Source: Rhipidocladum racemiflorum
Taxonomy: Eukaryota > Streptophyta > Magnoliopsida > Poales > Poaceae
NCBI GenBank assembly: GCA_036346355.1
Contig: JAYEVF010000049.1
Coordinates: forward strand, 1-64,000
DNA: 64,000 bases
Direction of reading: 5' to 3'
A model generated the notes under the pieces. The model worked only from the letters and a program-made list of their open reading frames with translations. It was not told where the DNA came from and searched no databases. Position numbers and translations under genes: made by a program. Within the stretch, counting starts at the first letter, position 1, and each line of letters opens with the position of its first letter. Shown here piece by piece: positions 9,720 through 19,283 of the stretch.

Positions 9720-12700
9720 TCTCACTGCTGACTAGACGTACACTCGCGGCCATCGTTGTAAACGTCTGTTCCACTTGGAGGTAGCAGATTCAGAAGGAGA
9801 GCAGGACGAACCGTGCGAGGAGGAAAAAGGTGAAGCTTCCCCTATCCATGCTTTCGCGGTCATGGGACCGAAACAAGGTAGCACCATGCCGATCCAAGGT
9901 GCGTGTCGCGGTCGTTCTTGGCTGGGACTCATCGGCAGTGAAGTACCCTAACGTCGTGAGCACATACGCGGCACAAAGATAGCGGCCGGAAGCCCGCGGG
10001 CCGGACGACAAATGCAATGGTGGCCGGCGGTGCCTAATTACCTTGCTTGGGAACCGTAGTTGCAAACTTTGAGATTCAATGGCAGCACTTCACAGCACAG
10101 TTCCTTATACTTTCCATTGTTACGTTCGACGTCATATTGGGAGTATAGTGGTTCAGCACTCTAGGCGATATCAGCTGGAACTTTTCTACACTCTCCATGG
10201 AGTTTAGCCGTGGTGGCATAGTGGTGAAGCTCCAAGGCATGCAGCACAATCCCAAGGTGACAACCATGCACTTAGCCGTGAAGAACCACATGACCATTCC
10301 GAGTCTACTGGACGCGTTTCAGGACGTATTTGATGAGCCAAAAGGTTTACCTCCTGCAAGACAATGCGATCACCGAATCACCTTGATGGAGGAAGGCGAT
10401 CCGTAGTTGTCAGACCATATCGGTATCCTTACCACCAAAAGGATGAGATTGAAAGACAATGTGAAGCAATGCTGCAGCAAGGTATTATCAGAACCAGTCG
10501 TTCGCCTTTCTCTTCGCCTGTTCTCTTGGTCAAAAAGGCGGATGGGTCATGGAGGTTCTGTGTGGATTATCGCGAACTCAATTCTCGGACGGGCAAGGAC
10601 AAGTTTCCCATTCCAGTAGCAGAGGAACTCTTCGATGAGTTGGGAGGCGCGCACTTCTTCACCAATTTGGACCTACGCTCTGGGTATCACCAAGTGAGGA
10701 TGTGGGTTGAGGACGTAAACAAAACCGCCTTTCGGACGCATCATGGGCACTATGAGTTTCTCGTGATGCCTTTCGGCCTCTCCAACGCACCTTCCACCTT
10801 TCAAGCACTAATGAACGAAGTTTTGCAGGATTTTCTCCGCAAATTCGTCCTTGTTTTTTTTGATGACATACTGATCTACAGTCCCACGGAAGAGCAGCAC
10901 CTTGAGCATCTCCGCATAGTGCTCGACCACCTTCGCCTACATCAACTCTACCTCAAGAAGTCCAAATGCAACTTTGCCCAAGAACGCGTGCAGTATTTGG
11001 GCCATATTATTTCCCCAAATGGAGTGTCGGCGGTCCGAGAAGCTCCAGCGGTTACCACGGTGCCCACGACCATCCTCGTGCTCGGACCTGCGAGGATTCT
11101 TAGGCCTCACAGGCTATTATCGCCCGTTTCATTCGGGCTATGCCCGGCATTGCAGCCCCTTACGGCGCTGCTCCGTCGCAACAATTTCGCTTGGTTTGAT
11201 TTGGCGGAGGCCACCTTCCAACGCCTAAAGGAGGCACTACTATCGGCACCGGTGCTCCAAATGCCGGACTTCTCGGCCCCGTTCGTTGTGGAATGTGACG
11301 CGCCGAGACGCACAGGCATTGAAGCGATATTACAGTGAAACAGACAACCCATTGCATACTATAGTCGCAAGTTGGCGAGACAGGCATACAAAATTGGCGA
11401 CATATGAGCGCGAGCTTATTGCTTTGTCAAGCGATGCGGCATTGGCGACCATACCTGCAGGGCACCCCTTCGTGGTGTGCACGGATCATGGCAGGCTCAA
11501 GTTTCTCCTCGACCAAGCGTTAGTCACGCCACCTCAGCAGCACTGGCTTAGTAAGTTAATGGGTTTTGACTTTCAAGTCGAGTGCAAACCAGGGCCACAA
11601 TGCCGCGGCGGATGCTCTTTCAGTATGTCGAGGAGCACACACGCGAGCCGCGATCTTGTTTGCCATTTCCCAACCACTGGAGGTCACATGAGCTCAATGG
11701 TTTGAGCTGTTATAGAACGATCCTGAAGTCCAACGATTGGCCCTCATGCACGCTGGAAAGAGTAACTTGGGCATTGCTTCATCCTCCAAGGATACGACGA
11801 CCTCCACCAAGCCCGTGAGGAATGGCGAGTACAGAACGGATTGGTTTACCGAACGGGTAGGCTCTTTGTGCCGAGCTCCTCTTCCTTAGTGGACCAGATC
11901 ATCGCGTCTGTACATGATCTCACACACGAAGAATCTGAGAAGACATTGCGGCATTTGCAAGGCTCTTATTTTTGGGAGCACCAACGTGCTATGGTGGAAG
12001 CATACGTGGGTCGTTGCCGCGTGCGCCCGACAAAACAAGTCGGCCACCACGTCCCTGCAGGTCTTCTTGACCTCTGCCGGTGCCACAACAAATTTGGGCG
12101 AGACATCTCGATGGATTTCATCACGGATTTGCCAAAATCTCAAGGAAAATCGGCTCTTTTGGTCGTGGTGGATCGGCTGTCCAAATATGCCCACTTTATT
12201 CCAATGAGTCGGACGGCTACAGCGCCAACAGTCGCCAAGCTTTTTCTGAGCACGTGGTGCGCCTGCATGGACTACCTGAATCAATCGTCTCAGATCGCGA
12301 TCCCATTTTCCTCAGTGCTTTTTGGCAGGATTTGCTAAAAAGAAGCGGCACCACCTTATTGCTGTCAACGACTTACCACCCCAGACGGATGGTCAAGCGA
12401 GTAGTCAATCGCACCATTGAGATGTACCTGCGGTGCCTCACAGGATTGAACCCCGCGATCTGGGCTCAATGGGTACCTTGGGTAGAATTTTGCTACAACA
12501 CTTTGTTTCACTCGGCCCTTCGGATGACCCCCTTTGAGCTTGTCTATGGGCGCCCTCCTCCGGCATTAACTCCTTACCAGTAGGGCTCCACCGTCATAAC
12601 CTTGTGGACTACGTTTTGGTGATCCGCGATGTCCTATTGGCCCAAGCACGAGAACATCTTCTCCACGCTCAAAACCGCATGAAACAACGCTATGATAGCC

Positions 12701-13130
12701 AGCATCGCGACGTGGAATTTAATGTGGGGTCTTGGGTTTGGCTGAAACTCCAGAAGCATCGCCAGACTTCCTTGCGGACCGGCTCATCGGCAAAATTGGG
12801 GCCTCGTTTCTTCGGTCCTTTCCAAGTGGAAGCGCGGATTGGTGCCGTTGCATATCGGCTCAAACTACCCTCATCGGCTCGTATACACAATGTCTTTCAT
12901 GTCTCTCTCTTAAAGGCTTTCAAAGGGGATCTGCCGATTACTCCGGGTGCTCTACCGATCGATGTCAGCCCCAACGCGGCACCACCACAGCCCGAGCCAC
13001 ATCAACTACTTGCTCAATGATTCGTCAATGGCGTTCGTCAATTTCTCTCGTACATCAGGCGGAGAATCTGCGGATGAAGCTACATGGATGGGCGCCCTCT
13101 GTTCTGACGTTCATTTCCCGATTGTCCGCT
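9720..13130 (+). pseudogene. pol of the Reina-like element: protease, RT, RNase H, integrase, chromodomain (broken)
   Basis: A degraded acid-protease region (about 9760-10330) leads to RT from 10400. RT shows FCVDYRELN, DLRSGYHQ, PFGLSNAPSTFQ and the catalytic FFDDILIYS near 10855. RNase H is degraded (11100-11650). Integrase runs 11841-12583 with MDFITDLP, VVDRLSKYAHF, SDRDPIF and a decayed glutamate region. The C-terminal domain (12604-13020) contains WVWLKLQ, LGPRFFGPF and IHNVFHVSLLK. An EATW motif near 13075 marks a chromodomain remnant. At least six frame changes and stops are seen, so no intact polyprotein is encoded. Confidence 0.82.
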
Positions 13131-13162
13131 TGAGGACAAGTCGCTTTGCGAGGAGGGAGTAA

Positions 13163-13638
13163 TGATATACCGAGACCGGTATATGACCGGGTATACATAC
13201 GGAAGCGGCATAATTATGCGGCAACTAAAGCAGCGCAAGAAGACAAGTTCGACGATCCATGTGTGCAAGCGGCGCCCAGCGACCAGCATGCAGATAAGGT
13301 GTACGTGTGACTTCAACATGCAGGAGTAAGGAATAAATACGAATAGGTAGTTAAGTAGGATTTGTTTCTAGGAATAAGAGTTGGAGTCGATTCACGTGAC
13401 TTTTAGCCAGTAGATTCTCGGCGTCCGAGTCTTTATGTCGGTTATAAATAGATGGGAATAATAAGAAAAGGGCAAGCTTGATTTGCCACAAAAACTCAGC
13501 AATAGGCGGTGGCTCGGACAACAGCCCGATCTATCAAGATATCGGCCAGTTTGCGTGGATTCTTCGTCGAATAGCTTGCGTTCGGTCTTGGCCGGGAACT
13601 CGAAGCCTACTGACGAGCTCATCCTAATAAGCTCGTAA
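13163..13638 (+). repeat. 3' LTR of the Reina-like element
   Basis: Begins tgatataccgagacc after the purine tract and ends around gctcgtaac. The final CA expected from the 5' LTR (cataaca) is missing, which supports a damaged right terminus. Confidence 0.82.
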
Positions 13639-13640
13639 CT

Positions 13641-15871
13641 TGATGCGGAAAGCTTTTTTCCAAACTACTGGCAAATAGGCTTGCACCTTACCTTCAGGGC
13701 ATAGTGTCCATTATTCAGAGCGTTTTCATCAAGCGGAGATCAATACATGACAACTTTCTCTACAACAAAAACCTCACCAAGGAACTGCACAGGAAGAAGG
13801 CGCCGGCTCTCTTCATCAAATTAGACATTGTCAAAGCTTTCGATTCAGTCAGCTGGGAGTATCTGCTAGAGCTCTTGGAGCAAGTGGGGTTTGGCCATCG
13901 TTGGACAGATTGGAATTCAATGATATTTGCTTCATCGTCTTCGAGAATCCTACCCAATGGAATCCCTGGGTAGCCAATCACAGGAGAGGACTCCGGTAGG
14001 GGGACCCGTTGTCACTTATGCTATTCATCTTGGCCACCGATCTGCTACAAAAGATAATCACTAAAGCAGCCAGGGAGAATCTAATCACACCGGTTCTAGG
14101 GCAGTCACATAGGCTTTGTATCGATACTCAGGAGCTACAAGCAATCCAAATGGCATTGTCTATCTTTAGTGGAGCAACAAGGTTGCAGACAAACATCTAG
14201 AAGAGCGAGGTTTATCCCATAAGATGTCAGGGTGTGGATCTGGCAGCCATCCTACAGGATTTTACAGATATTAGAAAATCCTTTCCCTGTAGGTACTTAG
14301 GCCTTCTACTGTGCCCAACCAAGCTTAGAAAATTAGATGTGCACCCGATCATCGACAAAATGGGCAGCAGGATGGAAGGGAAAACTTATATCATGGGCGG
14401 CTCGCCTCACATTAGTCAACTCGGTTCTCACGTCCCTCGCAATTTACCATCTCATAGTTTTCCCACTAGGCACTTGGGCAAGAAAAAGGATGGATAGATT
14501 ACGGCGAATTTCCTTTGGAAGGGGAGAACATGAATGTAACAGAGGCCATTGCTTAGTGAATTGGAACAGAGTGTGCAGACCCAAAAAACTAGGAGGTTTG
14601 GGGATAAAAGACTTCCATAGATTTGGACGAGCACTGTGTATGAGGTGGCTTTGGTACGAATGGAAAGATATGCAGCGGCCTTGGGTCAGCATAGACATAC
14701 CTTGCAATGGCTCCGACAGGAGCCTCTTCATTGCAAGTACCACCATAGTACTAGGGGATGGCACAATAGTGAGGCTCTGGACCTTCAGATGGCTAAAGTG
14801 AAACTCATCAAGTGAGCTAGCGCCCCAGTGCTTCGCGTTAGTAGGGAGGAAGAACATATCGGTCCAACAAGAGCTTTCAAACAGAAATTGGCTCAAATTT
14901 GCTCACGGCGTATAACCACTCCACAGCTTGATGAATATGTCATCCTATGTTACACGATCAAACAGGTCAATTTACAACCACTGCTACACGACGAGATAGC
15001 GTGGACATGGACGGCGAACGGCGAATATTCTGCGAAAATAGCTTACAATGTACAGTTCTATGGTTCCATATCAGAGCATAACTACAATGTCATATGGCGA
15101 GCTAATATAGAGAACAAGTGCAAATTCTTCGCATGGCTCCTCATCCAAGACAGGATTCTTACAGCGGATAGGTTGCTACTTAGAGGATGGCCACATAGTG
15201 CTCAATGCCCCCTATGCGGATCTAAACCTGAATCAGCCGCACATCTCATGGTCTATTAACTTTTTGCGAAACATATATGGATTATAGTCTTCCGGCTACA
15301 CGCAGCGGCCGTCCCCAATACTGATTTACCAAGAACTCCTCCACCGCTTCTCAGTGGTGACAAGCCATTCGTGACATGTAGACGGGATCCTCATTTACGC
15401 CTTCGGGAACATATGGAAAGAATGGAACAATAGAATTTTTTAAAATTCTTACGATTACAACACGTTTTAATCTAATCTCGAGAAGATGTGCGCAATTGAA
15501 GAAGAACGTTCGCACCCTATCAAATGGCCGTTGCTGCTGCTCTGTAATCTGACAAGATAGGCAGCTATTCAGGAGGTTGCCTTTCGGATTAGGCTTCTAA
15601 CAAGCTGATGACGCCAAAGCCAGGGTAGTAAATGTCGCACCAGGAAGATTTTTGCTTGCGCCAATTGCACACAAGCATAACAACTCGGCTTCCTTATAAG
15701 CAAGTTTTTCTGGGTTTAGTTCTTTTTGCAAATCTTTCGTGTGCTGAGCTGTGTATATTGCCTTATCCTGTCTTTAGTTTTTCTGCCCTGTTGGTTCCAG
15801 TTGACATCTTGTACTAGCTATTTTCTACTTCTCTTGAATGAGTAGCAGAGGTCATGCTAATCTTTAAAAAA
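13641..15871 (+). mobile_element. 5'-truncated L1-type LINE fragment
   Basis: Frames across the fragment encode a non-LTR reverse transcriptase: RLAPYLQGIVS, FIKLDIVKAFDSVSWEYL, a GDPLS-like block (about 13995-14020), RYLGLLL, then the RNA-binding-like C-terminal part with KKLGGLGIKDF and the zinc-binding RT-associated domain ending CPLCGSKPESAAHL (15200-15250). The catalytic YADD box is absent: the text passes from the arginine-leucine segment near 14115 straight to ELQAIQMAL (14136). A short A-rich end (aaaaaataa, about 15863-15871) follows a LINE-like 3' tail. It sits in the last intron of the VWA/ITIH-like gene. Confidence 0.8.
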
Positions 15872-16070
15872 TAATCTGGGGTTAGGTTGTACAACAGTCT
15901 GCTTTCTCAAAAGAAAGTTTAGAGAATCATGGGCCAACACTTTTATGTCGAAACTAGAAGTTGTAGTGCATTAATTCTTGAACGAACCAAATGTTTCAAC
16001 ACATTTTCCCTTTCAATCACACAGGCAATCAGACCCCTTGAATCTTATCATTGTTGCTGTATTTGGGCAG

Positions 16071-16408
16071 GGAAAGCATAAACCAACGAAACATAGCAGC
16101 CCAGATGAACCATCAGCGACACTGTTCCATGGCTTGACTCTCGGATTCGTAGCTTAGCGGCGGCGATGAGCGAGAATCTGACCATAGGATTTGGAGATGT
16201 AAAAGCACCAGTGAGGTTCGAGATGTTCGATAAGGCGGTAGGCTGCTGCAGCCGCCTTGCCGACTGCTGCTGCCGCATGTGTGTCATCAACGCGTGCAAC
16301 AAGATGAACGACCAGTGCGCCGTCCTCATGGTGCAGTGCATCTTTGCCTTCGCGTGCCTCGGATGTTTCGAGTGCGGCTCAGAGTCGTGCTGTGGCGGGG
16401 CGGACTGA
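16071..16408 (+). pseudogene. VWA/ITIH-like last exon with Cys-rich tail (338 bp)
   Basis: The acceptor ttgggcag precedes GKHKPTKHSSPDEPSATLFHG in phase with exon c. A single missing base near 16149 (ggattcgtagc) shifts the frame and gives TAG at 16155-16157. The lost frame resumes as an open frame from 16166, ENLTIGFGDVKAPVRFEMFD followed by a Cys-rich tail (14 Cys in residues 27-76 of that frame) with a hydrophobic core (CAVLMVQCIFAFACLGCF). The tail ends GGAD and a TGA at 16406-16408. With one base restored the exon would be 339 bp, a multiple of three. Confidence 0.8.
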
Positions 16409-16827
16409 CAGCGGCAAGTTGGCGTGGCATCGTGTTATACTGTAATGTGCTTAGTATTACTGTATAGGATGCGCATCGCATATATTTATATATAGTTTGA
16501 TCAAGAAAGATCTCTCTTGTCAATATCGGTCGATAATAAACCATCAAAGTTCAAAATCATCTGATGCACTGTCCATGTAATGGGAGCGAAACGACTATCT
16601 ATCCCACAAGTGCAGTGGGACGAGTACATAAACTATATACAGGAGATTGGAGATCCGTCCTTTCTAGTTTGCCATCAAATTTATGCCTCGCTTTCTGATG
16701 CCCGAGTGAACGCCTACATCTTATTATGCTCCTCCGTTCTTCCGATTTCCACATTTGCGTCAACCACCACAGATTCACAATCTTGCGCTGTTCTTTCGAA
16801 TTCGACCTCTGCATCGAACGCAACAGG
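16409..16827. other. Shared 3' spacer between two tail-to-tail host genes
   Basis: 419 bases between the TGA of the VWA/ITIH-like gene and the TAA of the LAZ1-like gene. It is AT-rich, with a 'gtatataaatatatgcga'-type stretch near 16480, suited to two convergent 3' untranslated regions. No other feature was seen. Confidence 0.55.
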
Positions 16828-17007
16828 TTAGCCGTCCACCACGTTCTCAGTAACGTGCTCCACCACCTTGACTTCAGAATCTTTGTTATCCCCTGGCTTC
16901 AGCTTGATGTGATGGAAGGTCTCTTGGATCTTCCCAACGCCTTTCTCGACACCTTTCCCCACAGGTTCAATCGCCTGTGAGATGGTTAATGCCACATCCC
17001 TGACAAC
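16828..17007 (-). pseudogene. LAZ1-like exon 8 (180 bp, C-terminus)
   Basis: Acceptor cttgtgtag, then VVRDVALTISQAIEPVGKG, KIQETFHHIKLKPG, ending EHVTENVVDG and TAA at 16828-16830. Open throughout and joins exon 7 in phase. Confidence 0.87.
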
Positions 17008-17088
17008 CTACACAAGAAACCCCCGTATGATCTGTCAGAAATGAATTGAGGCTCTACCACTACCGAAATCCAGGTTTCAGCAGTTTAC

Positions 17089-17328
17089 ATGGTGGCGACC
17101 ACCGAAACGACATCCCTGAACACTCTCTTTGATGCTAGTTCCTGGAGTATCGACATGGGTCTCTTTCTGCTCCACGGTGGTCGGCGTCCCATTGCTGCCA
17201 TCAATGACATCGACCTTCACCTCCATTTTACATTCCTCACAGGTGATCTCTCCATGCTCCGTGGCGGAATGTCTTTGATGCGGCTCCACGTTGAAGACAA
17301 ATGCATGCGCTATAGCCGCAGCGACCAT
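17089..17328 (-). pseudogene. LAZ1-like exon 7 (240 bp)
   Basis: Acceptor cctttcttag, then MVAAAIAHAFVFNVEPHQ and a polar, acidic cytoplasmic-tail segment to FGGRHH, donor CAT|gtaaac. The frame is open across 80 codons. Confidence 0.87.
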
Positions 17329-17408
17329 CTAAGAAAGGCGATAGTGTTTTACTGCGAGTAAAGAAGATCAATATCGTTCTCACCGAAGTTCCAAGATTAT
17401 CTATTTAC

Positions 17409-17658
17409 CTCAATGCAAATGAGGAAGTCCTGTATTGCATTTTGAATTTTGCCTTCCTTTGGCGGGATCCGGTGATGGCGGATGATTGCAATTCCCACTC
17501 CTTGCCACCAAGTGGCAAATACAATGGCCTTGAAGCTTATGAACTTGGCTAGTGGCCTTATTGCTGTAGCCTTTCATGTGTCGCATTGTAAAATTTCACG
17601 AGACAATACAATGCCCATGTCTGGTGAAATTTATGACAACAAAGAATGTAAGGAGTAT
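17409..17658 (-). pseudogene. LAZ1-like exon 6 (250 bp), frameshifted
   Basis: Acceptor taatatgcag and donor GAG|gtaaat. The first codons and the second half (AIRPLAKFISFKAIVFATWW, GKIQNAIQDFLICIE) fit the family frame, but the stretch between (WALYCLVKFYNATHERLQ) is in another frame. One inserted base near the exon start and one lost base near CAGCAATAAGG would explain it. The total exon length is still phase-neutral. Confidence 0.8.
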
Positions 17659-18106
17659 CTGCATATTAGAGTATGTCATGGTTTTAGTGAAAAGAGTCAC
17701 TATAGCTGCATGCATATTTAAAGTACATATGTTTGCACATTGGTGGTTGACAGTATTTTGTCACTATATTAAGGTTTTTTCCTATTTTTTAATGCAATTT
17801 GTTTTTTGTTTTCCAAAAATGGCCAGGAGCAGCAGCAACAGCCGAGCTGCAAACAAGCACACCTTCCCACACACCCAAGTGCTTGCACACAGCTCCGTGA
17901 GAGCCTGCGTTGAGCCACGCTCAAACGCAGTTTACTGACACGCTCAAGAGCTCTTGCCAACCGAGCTAGCTCGGCCCTAATGCAATTTCTTAAAAGCTTG
18001 TTTCCTAGCTCCTAAGCTTCTATAAAGATCAGTTGACCTCATCTCTCCTTTCGTAAACTCAGATGTTTCTCTACTTTAGATAATAAAAATGATTTGAGAT
18101 AGTTAC

Positions 18107-18195
18107 CCATAGTACCACTTGAATTCACCATCTCCATATGCTCCAAAAAGCTCCAAGATGAATGCCAAGAAAGCACATAATGTCTTCAGAATCAT
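18107..18195 (-). pseudogene. LAZ1-like exon 5 (89 bp)
   Basis: Acceptor cacaattttag, then MILKTLCAFLAFILELFG and GDGEFKWYYG, donor TATGG|gtaac. An intact membrane segment of the DUF300 fold. Confidence 0.88.
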
Positions 18196-18265
18196 CTAAA
18201 ATTGTGTCGAGGAAGGAGACAGCACATCGTTATTGACCAATGTCAGGTGAGAAAATATTTTTTAA

Positions 18266-18450
18266 ATATTGCACCAGGCCGAATTTTATAATTTTGTATA
18301 AGCTCTCTCCCAGAGTATTGGGATCCCAAAAGAAGTTGTGCACTCTACTTTGATTATGACATTGCACCTTCTCTTGACTCTCGAGCAATTGCTCACTTAG
18401 CTCTTCCCTTCTTCTGTTCTCAAGCAACCCAAACACTTGCCGTTCTCCCC
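18266..18450 (-). pseudogene. LAZ1-like exon 4 (185 bp) with lost splice donor
   Basis: Acceptor cactctag, then GGERQVFGLLENRRREEL through RVHNFFWDPN to IIKFGLVQY. The next bases on the minus strand are ttaaaaaat where a gtaaaa-type donor is expected. Read-through gives a short tail and a stop. Exon 5 follows in phase only if splicing occurs exactly here. Confidence 0.85.
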
Positions 18451-19283
18451 CTAGAGTGGTTAGATTCAATCACCATGGAGTAAGGTAACACTAATTTCTA
18501 GTTTTCTACAACGAATTCAGATAGGTAGCAAAGTTCAGTTTTATGAATACATATAGTTGATTATCACAAGTCCACATTAATTTATCACAAGATTAACCAT
18601 ATCCATCTAGTGGACATTTATAAGAAAGTAAGATTACCTATGCTCTGTAGCACCAACACATCGGTTTGGTCTTTGTATCGATATCCGACATGTGTTTGAC
18701 ACGGATATGGCACCGACACGCTACTCGACACGTATCGGTCATATATTGGACAATTAGATAGTTAAAATAAATAATTTTAATATTCAACACGGTTTTGACA
18801 CTTCATCAATACGTATCCAAAACATATGATGACATAGCCCACCATTTCAAAGAATATAATAGATACAACCCTAGCCACCTGAGAGGAGGAAAGCACCAAT
18901 ATCAAAGCTCCATTGTGATACCATGTTTACGTTCTAGATAAATGTGGTCCGTCTAGAGAAAATGTGAAATAAAGATGAAAGCATTATAAACATGATAGCA
19001 CTAATAGTTACTCTAGTGTCAAAGTGCACTTACTGAAAATTATTAATGGTAATTAAAAAATATATTCTAAGGTGACAGTACCTATTCTTCCTTAGCTTAG
19101 AAGTGAAATTGCAAAGACTGTGATACATATTCTTAGTTTACAGTTTACGTTATTTCAGTTTGACAAGCACGTACAAAAATATAGAATAATATATATGTAT
19201 ATTATTATTACTACTTAAATATATATAATTGTGTCGGTATTTTTTTAAAAATGGTAAATTCCGTGTTGGTGTCATGTCGTGTC
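18451..19283 (-). other. LAZ1-like intron 3, portion downstream of the gypsy insertion
   Basis: AT-rich intron sequence with no exon. The stretch 18655-18800 and the bases just before 19284 share gacacgg/ccgaca-type repeats (gtgtcggt, cgtgtcgtgtc), suggesting an older dispersed repeat that the gypsy element then hit. The remaining 41 bases of the intron are at 32044-32084. Confidence 0.55.

Larger units (their letters stand above)
8146..13638 (+). mobile_element. Reina-like Ty3/gypsy chromovirus, near-complete, pol decayed
   Basis: Two LTRs of about 480-490 bp (8146-8637 and 13163-13638) flank gag and pol in the order protease, RT, RNase H, integrase, chromodomain-like tail. That order defines Ty3/gypsy, and the short LTR, 5.5-kb length and chromodomain point to the Reina group. 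A tRNA-Met primer site (8641-8653) and a purine tract (aggagggagtaa, 13151-13162) are present. Many frameshifts and stops make it non-autonomous now. No target duplication is visible (left flank gtaca, right flank ttgat); the right end abuts LINE sequence directly, so that edge may have rearranged. Confidence 0.88.
6211..16408 (+). pseudogene. VWA / inter-alpha-trypsin-inhibitor-heavy-chain-like gene, 3' part, disrupted
   Basis: Four GT-AG-bounded exons in one phase (6211-6381, 7079-7153, 7700-7795, 16071-16408) encode the C-terminal third of a plant VWA-domain protein of the inter-alpha-trypsin-inhibitor heavy-chain type. Visible are the post-VWA segment (PLFVSGRYQGKLPE, IPLDK), the KVVKLSIQNSIPSEYTC segment, a histidine/proline-rich linker and a Cys-rich tail with 14 cysteines. 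The family normally starts with VIT and VWA domains; those exons are absent, perhaps displaced beyond the left gypsy insertion. Lesions: in-frame TGA at 6247-6249, TAG at 7793-7795, and a 1-bp deletion near 16149 giving an early stop. The last intron has grown to 8.3 kb through a MITE, a gypsy element and a LINE. Family identity is from recalled sequence character, not a search. Confidence 0.82.

Noticed and set aside
16166..16408. Independent 80-residue Cys-rich peptide gene
   Set aside because: The frame continues the upstream exon starting at 16071 if one base is restored, and its sequence matches the C-terminal tail expected for VWA/ITIH-like proteins.
18655..19283. Candidate exon or small RNA in intron 3
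   Set aside because: The gacacgg/ccgaca-rich sequence looks like a dispersed repeat; exons 3 and 4 already join in phase.
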